DNA of 12,254 bases from Flavipsychrobacter sp. (GTDB lineage Bacteria > Bacteroidota > Bacteroidia > Chitinophagales > Chitinophagaceae), in assembly GCA_021156265.1 (NCBI GenBank), contig JAJNBR010000077.1:1-12254 (forward strand), read 5' to 3'. A program made the translations under genes and the position numbers. The notes beneath the pieces are model-generated. The model did no database searches, had not been told where the DNA came from, and saw nothing but the letters and a program-made list of their open reading frames with translations. Below are positions 1 through 6,991 of the stretch, one piece after another (positions within the stretch are counted from its first letter, which is position 1; the number at the start of each line of letters is the position of its first letter).

Positions 1-471
1 GGTTGTGCCGCCCAGCATCAGCACACCTTTGCTGAATACTTTGGAGGGAACTTTAAAGTCCAGCAGGCTGTAGAGCTGCTTAAAGCCTACCTTCTTGATG
101 GACTTGATCATATCGCGGGTCACGGGAATGTGCTTGCTGGCGCTCTCTGAAGTTCCCGAGCTCAGGGCGAAGTACTTTACTTTGCCCGGCCAGGTCACAT
201 TCTCCTCGCCTTTCAGGCAGCGGTGCCACCATTGCGCGAACATCTCATTGTAGGTGTGCACTGGCACCCTGTCGCGGAAGGCCCGGGTGAAATCGACCTC
301 CCGGCTCAGTATCTGGTCAAACCCATAGAACTTGCCGAACTTGGTGTATTGGCCACGCTCCAGCAACTGGCGCAGCGTATGCCGTTGGTAAGCACCCGGT
401 GTTGCCACCGGTAGCTTGAACTGTTTACGTATCTCTAATGAACGGGCTATGATGTTGCCTAATAATGCCAT
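1..471 (-). CDS. GH3-family acyl-adenylating enzyme (N-terminal part, cut by window edge)
   Basis: The 157 visible residues are the N-terminus of a GH3-type protein (the auxin-responsive GH3 superfamily, part of the acyl-adenylate-forming enzymes). Known members activate a carboxylic acid with ATP and usually join it to an amino acid. Visible support is the ATP-binding motif SSGTSES at residues 104-110, followed by K113 and IPVT (115-118), and the upstream RVPVHTYNEM segment (68-77), where the family typically reads 'vPi.tYe.'. The ATG at 471 gives a normal family N-terminus (MALLGNIIARSLEIRK) with no signal peptide, so the protein is probably cytosolic. The remaining two thirds or more lies left of base 1. 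It is the last gene visible in the minus-strand run and has its own candidate promoter about 40 bases upstream. Bacterial GH3 proteins are common in Bacteroidota, but their substrates are mostly unknown, so no substrate is assigned. Confidence 0.88.
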   Translation of the reverse strand, partial: MALLGNIIARSLEIRKQFKLPVATPGAYQRHTLRQLLERGQYTKFGKFYGFDQILSREVDFTRAFRDRVPVHTYNEMFAQWWHRCLKGEENVTWPGKVKYFALSSGTSESASKHIPVTRDMIKSIKKVGFKQLYSLLDFKVPSKVFSKGVLMLGGTT

Positions 472-511
472 GCTTTCCGAAACCGGGATTAAGTCTAATT
501 CTAAAGGGGTA

Positions 512-519
512 CAAAATTA
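512..519 (-). promoter_or_regulatory. Putative Bacteroidota -7 element upstream of the GH3 gene
   Basis: On the minus strand this reads TAATTTTG, a full match to the Bacteroidota sigma-A -7 consensus TAnnTTTG. It lies about 40 bases before the GH3 ATG. A weak -33 candidate (TGTG, bases 541-538) sits 18 bases upstream. An AT-rich imperfect dyad with ACACT/AGTGT arms (about 539-564) overlaps the -33 position. It suggests the GH3 gene is transcribed at least partly on its own. Only the sequence match supports this. Confidence 0.45.
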
Positions 520-591
520 GATTTTTAATCGCTCTTTCACACTATTTACATTTTGTTAAAGTGTAATGTGTGGATGAGATTAAGCCGAAGC

Positions 592-1503
592 CTATTGTTT
601 CAGCAGCTTTTGGGTGTAAATGGTATTGCCATCTGCACTCTTTAAAATAATGAAATACATGCCGGAAGGCAGACTGGTAGTTTCTATCATGTTGCTGGCA
701 GACTGGCGCGTAACCAGTTGACCAATGCTATTGTAAATACCGGCTATAGCACCGTCGGGAGCATGGTTGATCCGGATGTTGTCCGTAAATGGGTTGGGGT
801 ATATAATTGCTTCCGGCACTGCAGAGGCATCAGCGACATCAGTTGGTGTGCCCTTGGGGAATAGGGCGCCGCAAGGGGTATAAGGGTCTTGATAGATGAT
901 CTGGCCATTCGATTCAAAACAGGTTAGCCTTGACTTGCCCAGGGCAATAGGTGCGAGTCCTCCGCGAAGGGTGCCTATTCCCTCAATGATAGTATCATAT
1001 TGGGTGATAAAACGACGTCTTAATACTCCGCCCATGGCTATGGTATCAATGGCAGCTACGTTCTGCATATATCCGGAGTTGGGAGAGTTTGTTCCGATTC
1101 CTGCGTTAAAGTCAAAATAGGGGTAGCCGAGGTGCCAGTCATAAAGAGCCTTATTGTCTTCCCGGATGAAAGTATAAACGCTCTCCGGATGGTTTGCGAC
1201 TTTGGGTTTAACGTCGGGGAGCGGGCATTCCTGGTTCAACAGCGTGAAATAATAATCGCTGTACTCGCGCGAGGTAATCATTTTATAGTACTTTCCGTTA
1301 ACTAAGGTATCCGCACCATGCATTGTAAATTGCCAATTGACCTGTGTGCATTTCCTGGAAAACTTGGCACTATCATCCTCGGTGTACACGGAGATGACCT
1401 GCCACATAGCAGGATAGGCAGTGGTGGGTACGTATTGGTATTGCTGTGCCTCTGCCTTAAATGCAGCAGCGGACAGGATAAGGAGGTAAAGCAGGTTTCT
1501 CAT
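592..1503 (-). CDS. Secreted protein of unknown function with C-terminal T9SS (type A) sorting domain
   Basis: The product has 303 residues. A signal peptide is clear: MRNLLYLLIL, a hydrophobic Ala-rich stretch, and a likely cut after KAEA (about residue 19). The last 70 residues form a Por-secretion sorting domain: IYPNPFTDNI at 234-243, then beta-strand-like segments IAGIYNSIGQLV, LPSGMYFIIL and the basic tail KLLKQ. The protein should therefore cross the outer membrane through the type IX system. The middle part (20-230) has no enzyme motif I recognise. It contains a stretch typical of such Bacteroidota exoproteins, EGIGTLRGGLAPI (174-186) followed by LTCFESNGQIIYQDP, and Cys at 52, 93, 195 and 211 that may form disulfides. 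It lies 83 bases after the adenosine deaminase gene and 120 bases before the GH3 gene. Secretion is well supported; the biological role is unknown. Confidence 0.9.
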   Translation of the reverse strand: MRNLLYLLILSAAAFKAEAQQYQYVPTTAYPAMWQVISVYTEDDSAKFSRKCTQVNWQFTMHGADTLVNGKYYKMITSREYSDYYFTLLNQECPLPDVKPKVANHPESVYTFIREDNKALYDWHLGYPYFDFNAGIGTNSPNSGYMQNVAAIDTIAMGGVLRRRFITQYDTIIEGIGTLRGGLAPIALGKSRLTCFESNGQIIYQDPYTPCGALFPKGTPTDVADASAVPEAIIYPNPFTDNIRINHAPDGAIAGIYNSIGQLVTRQSASNMIETTSLPSGMYFIILKSADGNTIYTQKLLKQ

Positions 1504-1552
1504 AGCAGGATATTGTCAGGTGAAATTACAAAAAAGCTGTTCCGGTGGTCAT

Positions 1553-1565
1553 GGTAACTGTTACC
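1553..1565. repeat. 13-base palindrome in the gap between the deaminase and T9SS-protein genes
   Basis: GGTAACTGTTACC has two perfect 6-base arms around a single central base, so it is too tight for a good RNA hairpin. It lies 50 bases upstream of the T9SS-protein start. On the minus strand an AGCTTTTTTG run follows about 18 bases later, and a TAATTTCA sequence resembling a -7 element comes next. It could be an operator for a dimeric regulator or chance; nothing else in the window repeats it fully. Confidence 0.25.
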
Positions 1566-1586
1566 TGGGCGTCATAATGAATAGCG

Positions 1587-3059
1587 TTACCGCTGGCTGC
1601 TGAGGTGTTCGATATTGGCTTCGAACTCGCTAAAGCGTTTTTCAACGTCAGCGGTCAGCTTGTCTTTTACCTTCTGCTCTTCTATAAAAGAGTACCTGAT
1701 GCTGTTGAATACATAACGCTTGATGTCCTGATAGCTGATCTCGGGATAGCGTTTGGCCAGCAGTACGTATTGTTCAATCAGGTTGGTGCGCAGCACACCT
1801 GCATCGTCGGTGCTGATAACGATGGGCACATGGAAGCGCTCATAAAGGCTTACCGGATGCCTGTCGTTCTTTACCTTCAGGATGAACTCATTGCTCACAA
1901 GGTTGATCTCAACGGCTATCTTGTTCTTTGCCATGTAACGCAGCAGGTCGTAGCTGTTTTGTTCGTAGGGTATATCTACTCCGTGACCTATACGCTTCGC
2001 ACCTGCCACGTGTACAGCATCACTGATGTGCCAGGTAAGTTCTTCGGGTTGTACCATACCGAGCGCCAGCTCCCCGGCGTGCATGGCATATTCCACTTTA
2101 GGATATTGCTTGTGCAGGAAATTGTACATCTGCATGTGCAGCCAGTAATCGGCCATTGATGTCTCGTCGTTCTCGGGCGCCACAATGTTCACACCTACCA
2201 GCAGCGGACTTGTATTAGCAGACTCGAAAGCCACTGCCAGGCTTTTGAATATGTTGAGGGGTGGCACCACGCGCGTTACATAGTTCTGGTAACGCATGGT
2301 GAAGCGGTCATCGTCGATACCTGCGTCAGCATGTAGTTTGGCTACCTGCTCATTGTAGGTGCGGGCGCATGCAGCTATGTTCTTTGTTTGCAGCCAGCTA
2401 TATAACTCACGCAGCAAGCGTTGCGCAGTGGCTTCGTCGCGTTTGGCCTGTGCGGTTCTCAATAGTGCTGTGTACTTGCTGATACCACCCAGGTCAATAT
2501 TGCAAGGTATGCTGGTGAACATGGTCTCGATATAACTCACGTTCTCCTTGATCGCGCGGTTCTTCAATTCCAGCAGTCCCTGTTTCAGGCTGTCGCCACT
2601 CGTAACGCCGAAGCCGCCGAAGGTCTCGAAGAACTGTTTATCGGAAGGATAGCTGACACCGTTATAATCCTTCACCGACCATTTCTGCACCAGTTGCTGT
2701 TTGTAGTAACCCAACGAATCGCCGAGCATTGAAATGCGCACAAACCCTTTAGCACTGTCTTTGCGCACGACGTTGGTAGTCTTGTTGATGAAGTAATTGT
2801 TGGTTACAACACGGTTGATATAGGTCTCGGTATAAACCGAGCCTGTATAGTGGTGGTGGAGGTCACCACCTTTTGGCATAGCTGAAAAGAAAGCGGTAAG
2901 CGCAGCCGCGTTGCCGCGTATTGAATTAAGATAATCTCCCGTAGATTGTGCCGTGGCAGCTCCCGATGCCAGTAACAGGCAGGCGATAAAAGAACGTGTT
3001 TTCAATGTGTATGTGTTTTGGGGTGAGTGCAAATGTTGGGAAAATGTACTGCATATCAA
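1587..3059 (-). CDS. Secreted adenosine deaminase, ADA2/ADGF-like
   Basis: This zinc enzyme of the metal-dependent hydrolase (TIM-barrel) superfamily should convert adenosine or deoxyadenosine to inosine plus ammonia. Numbered from the ATG at 3059 (490 residues), the metal-binding HxH is H68-H70 in MPKGGDLHHH. HAGE is at 327-330 with catalytic E330, RIGHG at 357-361 supplies H359, and STDD at 416-419 holds the metal-binding Asp. About 100 residues lie between HxH and a segment reading FFETFGGFG. From memory this layout, the MPKG lead-in and the NDRHPVSL segment resemble secreted ADA2/ADGF proteins. A signal peptide is present (KTRSFIACLLLASGAATAQ, 20-38). The first 18 residues are odd for a secreted protein. 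A TTG at 3005-3003 would start exactly at the signal peptide (472 residues) and may be the true start; the ATG is kept as the outer bound. The gene starts 12 bases after the phosphatase stop, so the two are probably co-transcribed. Confidence 0.92.
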   Translation of the reverse strand: MICSTFSQHLHSPQNTYTLKTRSFIACLLLASGAATAQSTGDYLNSIRGNAAALTAFFSAMPKGGDLHHHYTGSVYTETYINRVVTNNYFINKTTNVVRKDSAKGFVRISMLGDSLGYYKQQLVQKWSVKDYNGVSYPSDKQFFETFGGFGVTSGDSLKQGLLELKNRAIKENVSYIETMFTSIPCNIDLGGISKYTALLRTAQAKRDEATAQRLLRELYSWLQTKNIAACARTYNEQVAKLHADAGIDDDRFTMRYQNYVTRVVPPLNIFKSLAVAFESANTSPLLVGVNIVAPENDETSMADYWLHMQMYNFLHKQYPKVEYAMHAGELALGMVQPEELTWHISDAVHVAGAKRIGHGVDIPYEQNSYDLLRYMAKNKIAVEINLVSNEFILKVKNDRHPVSLYERFHVPIVISTDDAGVLRTNLIEQYVLLAKRYPEISYQDIKRYVFNSIRYSFIEEQKVKDKLTADVEKRFSEFEANIEHLSSQR

Positions 3060-3071
3060 AACACCTGGCTG

Positions 3072-4373
3072 CTACCATTTATAGCGCAACTCGTCCTCGC
3101 TTGTCTCCCATGTTGCCAACGGTTCTCCTTTAAGCCCAAAGTATTCAACACGCAGTTTTCGTTGTCCTTTTACGCCTGATATAGATACCCGCGCGTAGTT
3201 CTGCTTCTGGTCGATGAGTGTGCCGGGCACACGTTGTGGGTTATCAAATTCCTTGTCTACTTTATGAACGCCCGAGGTAAACGGAGAAACGGTTACGTCG
3301 TAAAGCGGGTAATGCCTGCGCCTTTCGCGGCGGATGATCTCTGAATGGTGACGGTCTCCGGTGAAGAAGATGACGCCCTCTATCCGCCTGTTCTCAATCA
3401 TATCCATCAACTCGTCATACTCTTCGGGGAACTGGTAAAAGCAATCGTATTTGGTGTATTCATTCAGCATCTGGCTGCCGGAAACAATGATATTGAAAGT
3501 AGCATCACTGTTACGCAGTTCTTTCTTGAGCCAGTCCATCTGTTCTTCGCCGAACATCAGCTTTGACTTATTGGGCTTGCCTTTTACCATCGCTGCTTCG
3601 CGGTCGCTGCTTCGCCACCAGCGGTCGTCCAGCAGGTAGAATTTCACATCGCCATAGGTAAAGCTGGTATAGATACCTTTGTCGTCGTTGCCGTAGGAGG
3701 GATTCGCCCAGTAATCAATGAACGCTCTGCGTGCGTCCTCTTTCAAAGGAAAATCTTTGTCGGAGTCGTTGGGCCCATAATCGTGATCGTCCCATGTAGC
3801 GTAATGTGGCATGGCCCGTAACAATGGTTGCAAGATAGGTTTGCAGCGTACATGGTAAGCTCCCTGCCACAGGATCTCGTTACGTGGTATTTTATTAGGC
3901 AGGTACCAGTTATCGCCCAGCCACACCATGAAGTCGGAAGGCGTATTGGCCATTGAGGTGAAGATTGATGTGTCCAATACGTTTGATGCACAGGAGCCAG
4001 TGAGGAAAGAGAAGTTAACCACCTCGTCTTTCGGTTGCGTCGTAAAGCGTCCGGGTATCCGCTGTCCTTTGCCATTAGACGCTGCCGTTATCTCGTAATG
4101 GTAGGTTGTGCCTGGAGTCAATTCATTTATTTTGAAAACAGCTGTGTTGAAGCGCTTATTCAGCTCGCCATAGTAATCAAAACTCTTTCGCTGTGTTGAA
4201 TCGTTTGCCGGCCAATAAGCGATTTGCAGTTTCGAAACATTTTCATCGGCTTCTATCCACACGTTCGCCGTGGTGCGACTGACATGGCCAGCCATAGGTC
4301 CGGCAATAAACAACGACTGCGCAGTTGTTACAAAAACACAAAAGACGAGGATAAGCGAAGACAGTAAACGCAT
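3072..4373 (-). CDS. Secreted PhoD-like alkaline phosphatase / phosphodiesterase
   Basis: The product has 433 residues. A signal peptide (MRLLSSLILVFCVFVTTAQ, cut near residue 19) is followed by a fibronectin-like PhoD N-terminal domain (about 22-112: GPMAGHVSRTTANVWIEAD through LTPGTTYHYEI). The metallophosphatase domain carries the family motifs: TGSC (125-128), WLGDNWY (151-157), ATWDDHDYGPND (192-203), YLLDDRWWR (246-254) and FFTGDRHHSE (336-345). The Asp and His residues of these blocks form the metal centre in PhoD relatives, which cleave phosphomonoesters or phosphodiesters outside the cytoplasm. There is no lipobox and no T9SS domain, so a periplasmic location is likely. Its start is 9 bases after the acyltransferase stop, and the deaminase follows 12 bases after its own stop. 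That pairing suggests it may release nucleosides or phosphate from external nucleotides or nucleic acid (inference). The substrate cannot be read from sequence. Confidence 0.92.
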   Translation of the reverse strand: MRLLSSLILVFCVFVTTAQSLFIAGPMAGHVSRTTANVWIEADENVSKLQIAYWPANDSTQRKSFDYYGELNKRFNTAVFKINELTPGTTYHYEITAASNGKGQRIPGRFTTQPKDEVVNFSFLTGSCASNVLDTSIFTSMANTPSDFMVWLGDNWYLPNKIPRNEILWQGAYHVRCKPILQPLLRAMPHYATWDDHDYGPNDSDKDFPLKEDARRAFIDYWANPSYGNDDKGIYTSFTYGDVKFYLLDDRWWRSSDREAAMVKGKPNKSKLMFGEEQMDWLKKELRNSDATFNIIVSGSQMLNEYTKYDCFYQFPEEYDELMDMIENRRIEGVIFFTGDRHHSEIIRRERRRHYPLYDVTVSPFTSGVHKVDKEFDNPQRVPGTLIDQKQNYARVSISGVKGQRKLRVEYFGLKGEPLATWETSEDELRYKW

Positions 4374-4382
4374 GGACAGGTT

Positions 4383-5537
4383 TTACGACTGGAAATTACT
4401 TGAAATATTCGGTATTGCTGGATTAGTGTCGCCTGCACCGTTAGGCTTGAAGCGTTCCCGCAGCCTGGTCATCGGCTTTTCGAAATAGCTGTAAAGCAAA
4501 TAAGAACTGCCAATGCTAACCAACCAGAACACAATGTAGGCTGCTATGCCAGCAGCAGCATTAACTGAAAGGTCTGCACCTGCTTTTTTGAACAGTGCTT
4601 CGATCACTACGTCTATGCGGTGGTTAAGAAGGTACATGGAATAGGAGATGATACTTATCAAGGTGATAGAGCGGTAGGGAAGTCCCTTTCCTGTTTTGAT
4701 ACTACTAAGTTTCGGTAGCAGAAATAATATGCCGATGGACATAAGTGTGAATTGCCAGTATAACGAAAACACGGTGTTGTATTCTAAATAGATCCTTGTG
4801 CCGAAAATGACCATCAGACCGAGGATAAAATAAAAGTTCGCATGCCGTTTCCAGATGGAGGCATGGTATTGACTGATGTAAGCGCCCAGCACACCATACA
4901 TGATACTATCCAGCCGGGTGAGCACCTCGCGCCTGATGAGCAGATTGTAGTTGTCGCCCGGCTCAAGGGTCAATATCCTGTACGTTCGATAAATGGTTAC
5001 TGCTGCTATTACAAACAATATCCATGAAAGGATGACGGCTTTTTTGTTAGACTTAGCGAACAATAGCAAAAGAAACAATCCCAGCGGCACCAAAAAATAG
5101 AACCATTCCTCAACCGACAGGCTCCATGCTTCTGAAAAGAAAACCGGGTGGGGGCTGTTGAAGTTCTGAACGAAAAAAAAGTATTCATACCACTTCCCCG
5201 GTAAACCGCCCCTGAACAATTGGTAGGTGACCAGCAGGAATGTAAGCACCAGGAAATAATTGGGCAGCGTCCGGAACCAGCGTCGGATCCAGAAATGACC
5301 CAATGATTTAAATGTTACCGTACCCTCGGCTACCATGCGTAATAATATGCCACCAATAAGAAACCCGCTCAATACAAAGAACAGGTCCACCCCATCCAAT
5401 ATCAGCCACCGGTAGGCGCTATAAGGTATGTGCGCGTCAATGAAATGCTGTCCATGCCAGTGCATTACGTAGGCAATGGCTATCGCCCGCAGTATGTCGA
5501 GGCCGTAAATGCGCTTATTGGTTGCGGGATTGCTCAC
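4383..5537 (-). CDS. Integral-membrane acyltransferase 3 family protein (OafA/YrhL type)
   Basis: This multi-pass inner-membrane protein should move an acyl group, often acetyl, onto a sugar or other envelope substrate. Numbered from GTG 5537 (384 residues), it shows the AT3 signature blocks in order: YGLDILRAIAI (11-21) with His at 26 and 28, GVDLFFVLSGF (49-59), RTLPNYF (89-95), SEAWSLSVEEWFYF (135-148), RLDSIMYGVLGAYI (208-221), SYSMYLLNH (298-306) and YFEKP (351-355). Roughly ten hydrophobic segments are visible. The reading frame is open to a second GTG at 5582, adding 15 residues. The downstream GTG is preferred because the conserved block then begins at about residue 9, as is usual, and a TACCTTTTG element (5571-5563) would lie inside the longer version. 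It appears to be the first gene of the minus-strand operon. No separate SGNH domain is present, and the acceptor is unknown. Confidence 0.9.
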   Translation of the reverse strand: MSNPATNKRIYGLDILRAIAIAYVMHWHGQHFIDAHIPYSAYRWLILDGVDLFFVLSGFLIGGILLRMVAEGTVTFKSLGHFWIRRWFRTLPNYFLVLTFLLVTYQLFRGGLPGKWYEYFFFVQNFNSPHPVFFSEAWSLSVEEWFYFLVPLGLFLLLLFAKSNKKAVILSWILFVIAAVTIYRTYRILTLEPGDNYNLLIRREVLTRLDSIMYGVLGAYISQYHASIWKRHANFYFILGLMVIFGTRIYLEYNTVFSLYWQFTLMSIGILFLLPKLSSIKTGKGLPYRSITLISIISYSMYLLNHRIDVVIEALFKKAGADLSVNAAAGIAAYIVFWLVSIGSSYLLYSYFEKPMTRLRERFKPNGAGDTNPAIPNISSNFQS

Positions 5538-5585
5538 ATATGTAAATGTAATAGCTGTTGGCCAAAAGGTAAAGAGGGGCACCGC

Positions 5586-5616
5586 TTCATACTGTCAGGC
5601 TCATACTGTACTTTTG
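5586..5616 (+). promoter_or_regulatory. Putative purB promoter giving a leaderless or near-leaderless message
   Basis: TACTTTTG (5609-5616) matches the Bacteroidota -7 consensus TAnnTTTG. A weak -33 candidate, TTCA (5586-5589), lies exactly 19 bases upstream, the usual spacing. The element ends only 4 bases before the purB ATG at 5621, so transcription would begin at or next to the start codon. The region also lies directly upstream of the divergent acyltransferase gene. The assignment rests on sequence match alone. Confidence 0.45.
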
Positions 5617-5620
5617 CGCC

Positions 5621-6970
5621 ATGGAATTATCAGCGCTTACAGCCATCAGCCCTGTCGACGGGCGTTATCGTGCGCAACTTGCAGCATTGGCTCCTTATTT
5701 CTCAGAGTTTGGATTGATACGCTACCGTGTAAGGGTAGAGGTAGAATACTTCCTGTTCCTTGCCGAAAAGAAAATTTTCAAACTGCCTGTGGCTGCAAAG
5801 CCTGCAAAGCTGCGTACCATATACCAGGACTTTACCGAAGCTGACGCGCAACAGATAAAAACCATAGAACGCACCACCAACCACGACGTGAAGGCAGTGG
5901 AGTACTTCCTGAAGGAAAAGCTAAAAGCCCTGGGGGCCGGCGATGCGGTGGAGTGGGTGCATTTCGGCCTTACCTCGCAGGACGTGAACAATACCTCGGT
6001 ACCCCTGTCGTGGAAAGAAGCGTTGGAAGAACAATTCCTGCCCATGCTGCATAACATAGTGCTGGTATTACGCAAGATGGCCAAAAGCTGGGAAGGCATA
6101 CCGATGCTGGCCCGTACGCACGGACAGCCGGCTTCGCCTACCACGCTGGGCAAGGAGTGGATGGTGTTTGTAGAACGCCTGGAGGGACAAATTCAACAAC
6201 TCTCGCATGTGCCGTTTGCGGCTAAATTCGGCGGCGCTACCGGCAACTTCAACGCCCACTATGTTACCTTTCCTGAGAAAGACTGGGTAAGATTCGGCAA
6301 CGACTTCGTAAATAATAAACTGGGTTTGGAGCGTATGCAGTACACCACCCAGATAGAACACTATGATAACCTGGCTGCTCAATTCGATGCGCTGAAGCGT
6401 ATCAATACGATATTGATCGATCTGTCCCGCGATATATGGAGCTATATATCTATGGACTATTTCAAGCAAAAAGTAAAAGAGGGTGAAGTAGGTTCATCGG
6501 CCATGCCACATAAAGTGAACCCGATAGATTTTGAAAATGCGGAGGGTAATTTTGGTATTGCCAATGCGATATACGAGCATCTTTCTGCGAAGCTGCCCAT
6601 CAGCCGGCTGCAACGCGATCTGACCGATAGTACAGTCTTGCGTAACGTAGGTGTTCCTATGGCGCATAGCTTCCTGGCATTGCGTTCGCTGGAGAAAGGT
6701 TTGAATAAGCTGCTGCTGAACAAAGACAAGATGAAGCTGGACCTCGAAGCCAATTGGGCGGTGGTAGCCGAAGCTATTCAGACTGTTCTGCGCCGCGAGA
6801 ACTACCCGCAGCCATATGAAGCGCTGAAAGCATTGACGCGTGGTAAAACAGGTATTAACAAAGAAGACATTCACAACTTCATCAACACGCTGAAGGTCTC
6901 GGCCAAGGTGAAGAAAGAACTGAAATCGATAACGCCGCACAACTATGTCGGCGTGCCGTTCAAATTGTAA
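5621..6970 (+). CDS. purB: Adenylosuccinate lyase
   Basis: PurB acts twice in purine metabolism: it splits SAICAR to AICAR plus fumarate, and adenylosuccinate to AMP plus fumarate. The product has 449 residues, close to the roughly 456 of the E. coli-type enzyme, and covers the whole family fold. Visible motifs are SPVDGRY (10-16), TNHDVKAVEYF (86-96), FGLTSQDVNNT (115-125), ARTHGQPASPTT (164-175) with catalytic H167, and the fumarase/aspartase superfamily signature SSAMPHKVNPIDFENAEGN (292-310), whose flexible loop holds the catalytic Ser at 292-293. The sequence is intact. It is the first gene of the plus-strand run, divergent from the acyltransferase gene. The methyltransferase gene follows 21 bases later, so the two are probably co-transcribed. 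The protein is a cytosolic homotetramer in known relatives. Confidence 0.97.
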   Translation: MELSALTAISPVDGRYRAQLAALAPYFSEFGLIRYRVRVEVEYFLFLAEKKIFKLPVAAKPAKLRTIYQDFTEADAQQIKTIERTTNHDVKAVEYFLKEKLKALGAGDAVEWVHFGLTSQDVNNTSVPLSWKEALEEQFLPMLHNIVLVLRKMAKSWEGIPMLARTHGQPASPTTLGKEWMVFVERLEGQIQQLSHVPFAAKFGGATGNFNAHYVTFPEKDWVRFGNDFVNNKLGLERMQYTTQIEHYDNLAAQFDALKRINTILIDLSRDIWSYISMDYFKQKVKEGEVGSSAMPHKVNPIDFENAEGNFGIANAIYEHLSAKLPISRLQRDLTDSTVLRNVGVPMAHSFLALRSLEKGLNKLLLNKDKMKLDLEANWAVVAEAIQTVLRRENYPQPYEALKALTRGKTGINKEDIHNFINTLKVSAKVKKELKSITPHNYVGVPFKL

Positions 6971-6991
6971 TTCTACTTAACAACAACCATA

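Noticed and set aside
574..600. Hairpin with a TTCG loop after the T9SS-protein gene (minus strand)
   Set aside because: The stem is about five pairs with one G-T pair, and no T run follows. It is too weak to call a terminator.
1605..2159. 184-codon open frame on the plus strand
   Set aside because: It lies wholly opposite the adenosine deaminase gene, whose motifs are clear. Its translation has no recognisable domain, so it is a shadow frame.
5430..5844. Plus-strand frames overlapping the acyltransferase start and purB 5' end
   Set aside because: They overlap two strongly supported genes in other frames and show no domain signal.
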